NCBI GenBank assembly: GCA_023511325.1
Contig: JAIMBU010000281.1
Location: 1 to 5,212 of the forward strand
Origin: Gorillibacterium sp.
Lineage (GTDB): Bacteria > Bacillota > Bacilli > Paenibacillales > NBRC-103111
DNA: 5,212 nucleotides
Direction of reading: 5' to 3'
Position 1 is the stretch's first letter. The number at the start of each line of letters is the position of its first letter. The position numbers and the translations under genes are program-made. Shown here piece by piece: positions 1 through 5,212 of this stretch. The notes beneath the pieces are model-generated. The model was not told the DNA's origin. It was given only the letters and a program-made list of their open reading frames with translations, and did no database searches.

Positions 1-86
1 GCGTTAAAGAGAAATATAGGTAAAATGATCATAATCAGATACACAGAAACAGAACCATCAGATTTGATAAAAAGTCTTTTCCACAT
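1..86 (-). CDS. TadE/TadG-like membrane-anchored protein, N-terminal fragment (runs off left edge)
   Basis: This is an open frame of 28 codons that continues beyond the window. It starts with ATG at 86, and a perfect AGGAGG lies at 96-91 with a short 4-nt spacer. The visible protein begins MWKRLFIKSDGSVSVY, then a hydrophobic stretch (LIMIILPIFLF, residues 17-27). A short basic leader, a D-G-S-V-S-V-Y junction and a single membrane segment are typical of TadE/TadG-like proteins in Bacillota Tad loci. By analogy it would be anchored in the membrane with the bulk of the protein outside the cell. The position +5 after Gly11 is Tyr rather than the Glu of a standard class III prepilin site, so processing is uncertain. 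It follows the tadE-like gene by 41 nt on the same strand and is presumably co-transcribed. With only 28 residues visible, the family call rests on the N-terminus and on gene order. Confidence 0.75.
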   Translation of the reverse strand, partial: MWKRLFIKSDGSVSVYLIMIILPIFLFN

Positions 87-90
87 ACAA

Positions 91-96
91 CCTCCT
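91..96 (-). promoter_or_regulatory. Ribosome binding site AGGAGG of the left-edge gene
   Basis: AGGAGG on the minus strand lies 4 nt before the ATG at 86. It is the strongest support that the short edge fragment is a real gene, because the gene itself is cut off after 28 codons. The 41-nt gap around it (87-127) shows no terminator-like hairpin with a U-run, so read-through from the tadE-like gene is expected. Confidence 0.8.
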
Positions 97-127
97 GCAG
101 GGTAATCCTCGGATAAAATTCCAGCCG

Positions 128-1162
128 CTAGATATCATGGATGACATAGATGATTCCATTACGCTCCAACTCACTCTTGATAGCTGGCGTTAAATATTGT
201 TTATTGCTTTTCTTATAGCGAAAGAAATGCCATACACAGCCCTTAATTTCTCCCCTGCGCAGAAGCTCCGCGTCTTTGGCAATCTGCTCAAACGCTTCTT
301 GTTTACTAATTGTATATTTAGCATCATGGGCAACTCCGTCGGCATCAATGGCGTCATATTCGCGCCATTTGCCAATCGGTTCAGTTACAAGATTATCTGG
401 ACGTTTGCCGTTGACCATTTCCTGAATATAGAGCTTCGCTTTGACCTCTGAATCGATGTAGGGAGGAGGCTTCTCTTCGGAGAATTGTTCGAAAGCCGCT
501 TGTCCACCATCTTTGTTGGTAAAGAAGCTTTTTAATTTGCTGGCATAATCGATAAGGAGCTCCAAGTTGCGAATAAACTCAGCTGGCTCGGTAACGAAGG
601 AAACTGCTGCTCCCGCGCTTCGATCACTGGGCATGAAGGATGAGAAGAATATTGGGGCCCCTCCTGCCTGATTCAAGCGAACGCGAATGCTTCTTTCGAT
701 AAAGCTATTCAGATAAGCGATTTCCCCACCTGCATCTAAAGGGATCTCAACTGCAGCTCGAGCAAGCTTGGTCTGGTTGATGCTCGCTACCTGCAGATCT
801 TGTACCGGGAGAATTAGTCTGCTTGATCGATTCCCTGAAAGCCCAAATAAAGCTGACCATTCCGCACCTGAAGTGCGCCAATATAGACCATCACTCTCTC
901 CTTGTGCGTACGCTCCCGTTATCGGTTCCTTCTGCGAGTTATCCCAATTGAAGGCTGCTCGCTCCGCGGTTGCATCTGCCGCAAATTCTAAATTTGTCGA
1001 GCGGTAGACAAATAAGCTGAAAAAAAGCATACAGAAGCTGATAATCAGGATAAGCGGGAAGATCATCGTAGCCTCCAGCGTTAATTGTCCTTCCTCGCCA
1101 ATGGCTATAAGCTGAAGCTTTCGCAAAGGTATGCTTCCCTTTGCAGCCCTTTGCCTCCTCAT
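128..1162 (-). CDS. tadE: TadE-like pseudopilin with a C-terminal PD-(D/E)XK nuclease-like domain
   Basis: The protein has 344 residues, well above the roughly 150-200 usual for TadE. The N-terminus is a basic leader followed by EEGQLTLEA (residues 23-31), a class III prepilin motif with predicted cleavage after Gly25 and Glu at +5 (Glu30). A membrane helix follows at about 32-54, then a TadE-type region to about 205. A linker (about 206-235, ending in a KPPP turn) leads to a distinct C-terminal domain at 236-344. This domain contains WREYDAID (266-273), HDAKY (279-283), a helix (about 286-303), CVWHFF (309-314), a helix (about 325-335) and a final strand IIYVIHDI. D270 or D273 with D280-x-K282 fits a PD-(D/E)XK active site; this is inference. 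The start ATG shares one base with the flp stop (TGATG) and has no upstream Shine-Dalgarno, so initiation probably depends on coupling. An in-frame TTG at codon 13 is the alternative start. The TadE part is secure and the nuclease-like part is moderately supported. Confidence 0.82.
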   Translation of the reverse strand: MRRQRAAKGSIPLRKLQLIAIGEEGQLTLEATMIFPLILIISFCMLFFSLFVYRSTNLEFAADATAERAAFNWDNSQKEPITGAYAQGESDGLYWRTSGAEWSALFGLSGNRSSRLILPVQDLQVASINQTKLARAAVEIPLDAGGEIAYLNSFIERSIRVRLNQAGGAPIFFSSFMPSDRSAGAAVSFVTEPAEFIRNLELLIDYASKLKSFFTNKDGGQAAFEQFSEEKPPPYIDSEVKAKLYIQEMVNGKRPDNLVTEPIGKWREYDAIDADGVAHDAKYTISKQEAFEQIAKDAELLRRGEIKGCVWHFFRYKKSNKQYLTPAIKSELERNGIIYVIHDI

Positions 1163-1410
1163 CAGGTTGTTACTGGTTCTGAAACTGACGTTGATGTATT
1201 GGTGATTTTCGTGTCTGTACTATTAAAAAGCGTATTAACCCATTTAATAATCCATTTTCGGAAAGCAATGGCGATAAGAACAAGTACAGCTAGGATCATT
1301 AACATCTCCAAGGTGCCGAGCCCCGCTTCATCTTTCCAGAAGCGCTTACTGACTGAACCGACTTTTCCTTTCCATTTCCTTTGGGTTTCTTTTAGGTAAT
1401 TAGCTTTCAT
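1162..1410 (-). CDS. flp: Flp1-like type IVb prepilin
   Basis: This 82-residue protein is probably the major pilin subunit of the system. A 30-residue basic leader ends in KDEAG, followed by LGTLEML. This gives the class III prepilin site with predicted cleavage after Gly30 and Glu at +5 (Glu35). The hydrophobic segment (about 36-49) is followed by a basic amphipathic stretch, FRKWIIKWVNTLF, and a Ser/Thr-rich tail (about 63-82). The predicted mature pilin is 52 residues, in the usual range for Flp pilins. The LGTLEM pattern resembles the Flp1-like pilins of Bacillota. The gene starts 16 nt after the tadC stop. AGGA at 1424-1421, with AGAGG just 5' of it and a 10-nt spacer, provides the ribosome site. 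The stop TGA shares its A with the ATG of the tadE-like gene. The tail's function is unknown. Confidence 0.88.
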   Translation of the reverse strand: MKANYLKETQRKWKGKVGSVSKRFWKDEAGLGTLEMLMILAVLVLIAIAFRKWIIKWVNTLFNSTDTKITNTSTSVSEPVTT

Positions 1411-1426
1411 ATCATCACGTTCCTCT

Positions 1427-2230
1427 CTAATATAAATCCATCATCAAGATAGCTGGAGCTGCAACGATCACTGTCACCACTAGAAAAATAAGCACCATGG
1501 GAAATACCAGCTTGGAGGAAGCCTCCTCGCCCAAGGTTTTGGCTAATGATTTTCGTTTTTCCCAGAGAACGCGATTTAACTCACGCAAGCTGGTGACAAA
1601 ATCCTCACCACCACGCCGATAATTAAGCAAAACCGTATTGGTGAACAGTGAAACCTCCTGCACGCTACAGCGCTTGCTGAAGTTCTCCAAAGCCACGGAG
1701 AAGGACAAGTTGTTTCCGAGATCATTGATCAGAATGGATAGCTCACGATTCAGATGACTTTTGCTATCTTCTTTTTCCTGACCCATGGCTTCACCCTCTA
1801 ATAAATGAGGTGCACATCTTCCAATCGCCTGCTGCACCGTATCACCAGCATTTACTAGCAGTACAATCTTGCTCAACAGCTCAGGCAGCTCGATAATAAT
1901 TCTTCTTTTTTTGTTGCGGATACGGTTATCAAGCCTACGTAACGTAAAAACCGGGATCAGCGTAACTAAACTCATCGCTGTAACCAATAACGCTGTGTCC
2001 TGTGCAGCAAGACCGCAGACGATAACGAGTAGAAATGCTCCTAACATCATCATCAGAGCTCGACCGATAAAGCAGCTTGCCGCGTTTGACTCGGTTGCAG
2101 GCCCTTCAAGTAAAATCAGCTTGAGCTGGATCCTAGTAAATAAACTTGGCCAACGTTCTTCTGCTTTCAGCATGCTTACCAGTTTCAAAGCGAATTTCTC
2201 AATATTGGAGTAACTTGGTTCTTGGTTCAT
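1427..2230 (-). CDS. tadC: TadC-like type II secretion system F domain platform protein
   Basis: This 267-residue membrane protein is one of the two paralogous platform proteins that sit in the cytoplasmic membrane above the TadA ATPase. The sequence shows a cytoplasmic N-terminus of about 56 residues, two adjacent membrane helices (about 57-75 and 79-96), a cytoplasmic T2SF domain (about 111-240) and a C-terminal helix (about 242-264). The T2SF region contains ELPELLSKIVLLVNAGDTVQQAI near its start and ends in EEASSKLVFP before the last helix, a typical TadC arrangement. The ATG at 2230 is preceded by GGGAG (2244-2240) with a 9-nt spacer. That ribosome site can be paired by an upstream CUCCC. 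The 66-nt gap to tadB is the largest in this operon. It is distinguished from tadB by its position just before the pilin gene and by having a single C-terminal helix. Confidence 0.92.
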   Translation of the reverse strand: MNQEPSYSNIEKFALKLVSMLKAEERWPSLFTRIQLKLILLEGPATESNAASCFIGRALMMMLGAFLLVIVCGLAAQDTALLVTAMSLVTLIPVFTLRRLDNRIRNKKRRIIIELPELLSKIVLLVNAGDTVQQAIGRCAPHLLEGEAMGQEKEDSKSHLNRELSILINDLGNNLSFSVALENFSKRCSVQEVSLFTNTVLLNYRRGGEDFVTSLRELNRVLWEKRKSLAKTLGEEASSKLVFPMVLIFLVVTVIVAAPAILMMDLY

Positions 2231-2296
2231 TGTTTCTATCTCCCACTAGTTGATTGACTAACCGCTTGAATGGGAGTTCCCCCCCAATACCATGAA
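2231..2296 (-). promoter_or_regulatory. tadB-tadC intergenic leader with alternative hairpins over the tadC ribosome site
   Basis: In the transcript, CUCCC (2276-2272) is complementary to the tadC ribosome site GGGAG (2244-2240). Between them, GUUAGU (2262-2257) and ACUAGU (2250-2245) form an inner hairpin with a 6-nt loop and two G-U pairs, so the two stems could stack apart from a 9-nt bulge. A run of seven G (2285-2279) just upstream can instead pair with the same CUCCC, giving a 5-bp stem closed by a GGAA tetraloop, which would free the ribosome site. The pairings are read directly from the sequence. A regulatory role is inference. No U-run follows, so this is not a terminator. Confidence 0.4.
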
Positions 2297-3163
2297 TCAA
2301 ATCTCGATATCCATAATTTTTTCACTAATCCACATGCAGACGCAAAGGGCGACTACCGCCACTGTCATAATGGTAACTCCCTGCATATTGCCATATAGAG
2401 GAGCCATGTAATCGGGTGAGGAGAAACTTAGGAAGGCAACTACCACAATCGGTGCTGCGCCAAGTACACGAGACTCAAATCTCTTCTGCGCCATCATCAC
2501 CGCGATGTCTTGCTTCACCTCCATTTTATCAGCGAGAATATTGGAGGTTCGGCGGACGATCTCCACCAGATTGCCGCCTGTCCGCTTGCAGATGGTAAAG
2601 ACATCGGCAAAATTACGGATGTCCTCCAAACCTGTGCGCTTACTCAAATCAGATAGAGCCAACTCAATGTTCTCCCCGTGCTCTAGCTTGCGAACGATGC
2701 GTTCAAGCTCCAACAGGATGGCTGTTTTCGGATCGGGATATATCATTTTCAGATCGCTTGCAGCATCACGGAAAGCATTCTCGACGGAGCGCCCCGCTGA
2801 AAGCAAGGAAGAGAGCGAGTAAAGCAATTGGCGGAACTGTGAGCTGAACTGTTCCCGTTGCTTTTTTACTTTGTTCTTCATCATCAACCGCGGATAGAAG
2901 AACCCGCTAAAAAAGAAAAAGCTCGCAACCCAAATGTTAGCGTAGAACAATAACCCAATAGCAGTCATTAAGCTACCTGCCAGAAGCACGGCAAGCAGAT
3001 ACTGTCTAGTTGATAAGTGAACGGTGAAGTAATCAATCGCTAGGCCGGATATCTCAGATTCGCTTTTTTTCTCAAGCTTTGAACGAGCGGCAATTTCTTT
3101 CAATACTGACATCGCAAGCCATGCAATTACCCCAAATAATAAGGAAAACCCAATGATAGTCAT
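2297..3163 (-). CDS. tadB: TadB-like type II secretion system F domain platform protein
   Basis: This 288-residue membrane protein pairs with TadC to form the inner-membrane platform. Visible features are an N-terminal helix (about 3-21), two helices (about 54-73 and 76-92), a cytoplasmic T2SF domain (about 106-230) and two C-terminal helices (about 233-248 and 262-280). Within the domain, FRQLLYSLSSLLSAGRSVENAF (110-131 region) and ICKRTGGNLVEIVRR (191-205) are characteristic of TadB. ATG at 3163 is chosen as the start because GGAGG (3176-3172) lies 8 nt before it. A GTG at 3178 would add five residues and overlap tadA by 14 nt, but it has only a weak GGGG upstream. With the ATG start the gene begins one base after the tadA TAG stop, so translation is likely coupled. 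Confidence 0.92.
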   Translation of the reverse strand: MTIIGFSLLFGVIAWLAMSVLKEIAARSKLEKKSESEISGLAIDYFTVHLSTRQYLLAVLLAGSLMTAIGLLFYANIWVASFFFFSGFFYPRLMMKNKVKKQREQFSSQFRQLLYSLSSLLSAGRSVENAFRDAASDLKMIYPDPKTAILLELERIVRKLEHGENIELALSDLSKRTGLEDIRNFADVFTICKRTGGNLVEIVRRTSNILADKMEVKQDIAVMMAQKRFESRVLGAAPIVVVAFLSFSSPDYMAPLYGNMQGVTIMTVAVVALCVCMWISEKIMDIEI

Positions 3164-3164
3164 G

Positions 3165-4382
3165 CTACTCCCCTCCACACAGGTTCAGCCCCGCTAGTTG
3201 CAGCTTACGAACATGATTCAATCGATTGTCTGTTTGGATTAACTCACCGATTCCCTCCTTCTCTTCATAAAGATACAAAGGACTTAAGCGAACCTCTCCA
3301 TCTTCGAACCCGAGCACCTCATGGATTTCGGTTACTTTTCGGGATTTATCGCGCATGCGCGTAAGGTGAATGAGAATATCAAGCGCTGAAGTCATTTGTT
3401 TGCGTACTACGTTAAGCGGCAGGGTTGCCCCACTTAATACCATCGTCTCCAAGCGACTGAGCATATCGATTGACGAGTTGGCGTGTCCCGTACTGATGCT
3501 TCCCTCATGCCCCGTGTTCATTGCCGATAGCATATCAAGTGCTTCCGCACCTCGTACTTCTCCAACCAGAATACGGTTGGGACGCATGCGGAGCGAGGTG
3601 CGGATTAACTCGCGTATGGTCACCTCTCCTTTGCCTTCGGTGTTGGCATTGCGTGTCTCCAAGCTGACCAAATTAGTAATATTACGAATTTGCAGCTCTG
3701 CCGAATCCTCAATGGTAACAATCCGCTCATCTTCTGGGATGAAGCCAGCAAGTGCACCGAGAAAAGTCGTTTTGCCTGAGCCGGTTCCACCTCCGATAAA
3801 AATGTTGTACTTGGCAATCACCAGTTGCTTAAGCAGCATGGCTGCTTCATGTGGGAGGGCCTGCATTCGGACTAAGTCGTCCATGGTTAAAGGATTCGCG
3901 GGAAACTTGCGAATGGTCATGGTTGGTCCCTTAAGCGAGATCGGCGGCAACACCACGTTAACCCTTGATCCATCGGGGAGGCGGGCATCGACAATCGGAC
4001 TGCTCTCATTGACGACCCGATTAACCTTAGACACGACCGATTGAATCACATCCTCCAGTTTCTCTCTACTTGAGAAACGCCCCTCGAAAGCCACAATCTT
4101 ACCGTTTCGTTCAATGAATATTTCCTCATGTCCATTTATCATGATCTCTGTAATCGTTGGATCATCAATTAATGGCTGTAGGGCATCAAGCCCGCGAAAG
4201 GAATGATAAATTTGCTCCACGAGCTTCCACTGCTGATCCGTACTCAGATAGTGCTCGTGGGAATGCCGAAAGACATCATTCTCGATTATTTCGCGCAATT
4301 CATCATCAGTACGCCCCGGCTGCCGATCTAATTGCAGTAGCACATGGCCACGAATCACCTGGTCAAGCGTCTGCTCATTCAA
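3165..4382 (-). CDS. tadA: TadA/CpaF secretion ATPase
   Basis: This 405-residue hexameric ATPase of the type II/IV secretion superfamily is expected to power pilus assembly from the cytoplasmic face. All hallmark motifs are present: Walker A GGGTGSGKT (197-205), Asp box RIVTIED (220-226), Walker B RILVGEVRG (270-278) and His box TGHEGSISTGH (290-300). The N-terminal domain (about 60-160) has the PLIDDPTITEIMING and RLPDGSRVN signatures of CpaF-type enzymes. Length and motif spacing are normal and nothing suggests inactivation. The start is TTG at 4382, overlapping the cpaE stop by 4 nt (TTGA) and preceded by AAGGAG (4399-4394) with an 11-nt spacer. The nearest ATG (4378) is out of frame. The gene ends one base before the preferred tadB ATG. 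The rare TTG start together with the overlap suggests coupling to cpaE translation. Confidence 0.96.
   Translation of the reverse strand: MNEQTLDQVIRGHVLLQLDRQPGRTDDELREIIENDVFRHSHEHYLSTDQQWKLVEQIYHSFRGLDALQPLIDDPTITEIMINGHEEIFIERNGKIVAFEGRFSSREKLEDVIQSVVSKVNRVVNESSPIVDARLPDGSRVNVVLPPISLKGPTMTIRKFPANPLTMDDLVRMQALPHEAAMLLKQLVIAKYNIFIGGGTGSGKTTFLGALAGFIPEDERIVTIEDSAELQIRNITNLVSLETRNANTEGKGEVTIRELIRTSLRMRPNRILVGEVRGAEALDMLSAMNTGHEGSISTGHANSSIDMLSRLETMVLSGATLPLNVVRKQMTSALDILIHLTRMRDKSRKVTEIHEVLGFEDGEVRLSPLYLYEEKEGIGELIQTDNRLNHVRKLQLAGLNLCGGE
3172..3176 (-). promoter_or_regulatory. Ribosome binding site that decides the tadB start
   Basis: GGAGG lies inside the last codons of tadA, 8 nt before ATG 3163. 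This is optimal spacing for that ATG. It overlaps the alternative GTG start codon at 3178-3176 and lies otherwise downstream of it, so it cannot serve that start. It therefore favours the shorter 288-residue TadB. Confidence 0.75.
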
Positions 4383-5212
4383 AAACCGCTCAACTCCTTC
4401 GGAGCTAAGTGCTGATGAATTAATCCAGCAAGTGCCTCTTGAATCACCGTCTCATCAAGCAGTCGTGAGGCCGATGCCACTGACTTCCACGAGGGCACAT
4501 AAGGCAAATAAACCGCTGGCTCAATATTGAAAGCAGCTAAATCATTGTTGAGTCCCCCGGTGAAACGATTGAGTACAAAGAGGGTTTGAGCGGCGTCTTT
4601 ACTCCCTACCATGTTCGGTCGAGTCAACTGCTGGATCGCCTTTTGTGTCTTCATCAGACAATTGATATCGTCTGTAACCAACCATAACACCAGGTTACTT
4701 ATCGAGATCGTAGCTTTAATCCTCTCGTTAAAGCTGCTATCTAAGTCAATGACAACAAAATCGTAACCCATACTAACGAGGGAATGAATCAGCACAAGAA
4801 CATGCTCCAATGTCAGTGATTCCACCTCTCCGGCTTGTTCGATCGGCTCCATAAAGTCAAGCTTAGAAAGGGGATCGACTGATTTTAAAGCGGAAATACG
4901 TGCGGATAGTCCCAGCGGCTTGGATTTTAAATAGTAAAGTAAGCGGGCACTGCGCCCACCCTCTTCTCCGTCTTGTGAGCAAGAGAAAGGCGAAGGGGTT
5001 TGTACCGTTTGTAAATCCAAGAGAAAGACTTTATGCCCATAAAAAGCAAGTGATCGAGCAAGATTCCACGCAGTCATGGTTTTACCAGTTCCACCTGCGG
5101 CAGAGTAAACACTGATTACATTACCTTGTGAGGGTTGCTCTGATTGTGTAGCCGGAATTCGATCCATACAAAACTCAATCAGCTTGGCGGAAAATTGGTC
5201 TAACGGCTGGAA
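4379..5212 (-). CDS. cpaE: CpaE/TadZ-like MinD/ParA-family ATPase, 5' end beyond the right edge
   Basis: A P-loop protein that in Tad systems helps place or assemble the machine. The frame is open through all 15 codons between ATG 5167 and the window edge, and that ATG has no convincing ribosome site. The upstream residues (FQPLDQFSAKLIEF) look like the end of a preceding domain, so the true start is outside and 277 codons are visible. Many CpaE proteins have a receiver-like N-terminal domain, which is plausibly what is missing. Counting from the internal Met at 5167, the ATPase shows P-loop AAGGTGKT (23-30), Walker A' VFLLDLQ (47-53) and Walker B YDFVVIDLD (135-143). The signature lysine expected just before GG in deviant Walker A motifs is Ala24, while the P-loop Lys29 and Thr30 are kept. 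The stop TGA overlaps the tadA TTG. The family call is firm, and the exact sub-role is less so. Confidence 0.9.
   Translation of the reverse strand, partial: FQPLDQFSAKLIEFCMDRIPATQSEQPSQGNVISVYSAAGGTGKTMTAWNLARSLAFYGHKVFLLDLQTVQTPSPFSCSQDGEEGGRSARLLYYLKSKPLGLSARISALKSVDPLSKLDFMEPIEQAGEVESLTLEHVLVLIHSLVSMGYDFVVIDLDSSFNERIKATISISNLVLWLVTDDINCLMKTQKAIQQLTRPNMVGSKDAAQTLFVLNRFTGGLNNDLAAFNIEPAVYLPYVPSWKSVASASRLLDETVIQEALAGLIHQHLAPKELSGF
4394..4399 (-). promoter_or_regulatory. Ribosome binding site supporting the TTG start of tadA
   Basis: AAGGAG lies within the last codons of cpaE, 11 nt before TTG 4382. No in-frame ATG is nearby, and the next in-frame candidate, a GTG at codon 9, has no comparable site. 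The spacing is slightly long but acceptable. Confidence 0.65.

Noticed and set aside
87..127. Possible terminator or promoter between the tadE-like gene and the left-edge gene
   Set aside because: No stem with a U-run and no convincing -35/-10 pair is visible in the 41 nt; only the AGGAGG ribosome site is supported.
768..1399. Plus-strand frames at 768-1007 and 1085-1399
   Set aside because: Both are antisense to the tadE-like and flp genes, lack plausible ribosome sites or domains, and conflict with the uniform minus-strand operon.
2258..2293. An 11-codon leader ORF (ATG to TAG) between tadB and tadC, in the tadC frame
   Set aside because: It has no ribosome site and no attenuation-like codon bias. 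It is mentioned only because it spans the G7 run and the hairpin region.
3163..3178. Longer TadB starting at GTG 3178
   Set aside because: The GTG has only a weak GGGG upstream, whereas ATG 3163 has GGAGG at 8 nt and follows the tadA stop directly.
3620..3817. A 65-codon minus-strand frame inside tadA
   Set aside because: It is an out-of-frame shadow of the Walker A to Walker B region of tadA with no independent support.
3370..4044. A 224-codon open frame on the plus strand
   Set aside because: It lies antisense inside tadA, whose motifs are complete. The predicted protein is Ser/Arg/Leu-rich with no recognisable domain, and such long shadows are common opposite conserved genes.

Overview
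The window reads as one continuous minus-strand operon for a Tad-type (type IVb/Flp) pilus or secretion machine. It most likely comes from a Gram-positive Bacillota genome of Paenibacillus or Bacillales character. That assignment is an inference. It rests on strong AGGAGG-type ribosome sites, GTG/TTG start use, an Flp1-like short pilin, the cpaE-tadA-tadB-tadC-flp-tadE gene order, and the absence of a secretin or outer-membrane gene among these genes. No RNA genes, mobile elements, CRISPR arrays, promoters or terminators are visible, and the whole window looks operon-internal.

Layout in transcription order, from right to left: (1) 5212-4379, a CpaE/TadZ-like MinD/ParA-family ATPase whose reading frame is still open at the right edge, so its N-terminus lies outside; (2) 4382-3165, the TadA/CpaF secretion ATPase, with a TTG start overlapping cpaE by 4 nt; (3) 3163-2297, the TadB inner-membrane platform protein; (4) a 66-nt gap that can form alternative hairpins around the tadC ribosome site; (5) 2230-1427, the TadC platform protein; (6) 1410-1162, an 82-residue Flp1-like prepilin; (7) 1162-128, a TadE-like pseudopilin of 344 residues with a separate C-terminal domain; (8) 86-1, the first 28 codons of another TadE/TadG-like membrane-anchored protein that runs off the left edge.

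Working model: CpaE probably localises the machine, TadA hydrolyses ATP at the cytoplasmic face, TadB and TadC form the membrane platform, and the Flp1-like pilin plus the TadE-like proteins are the exported subunits. Two of the three visible exported proteins carry a clear class III prepilin cleavage motif (G, four residues, E). The prepilin peptidase is not in the window.

The most notable point is the C-terminal ~109 residues of the TadE-like protein. They do not look like a pilin domain. The predicted alpha/beta order and a D...D-A-K motif followed by a helix and a WHFF strand resemble a PD-(D/E)XK nuclease-fold domain of the kind found at the C-termini of polymorphic toxins. A Tad machine that displays or delivers such a domain would be unusual. 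This is inference from reading the protein sequence and has not been tested by any search.
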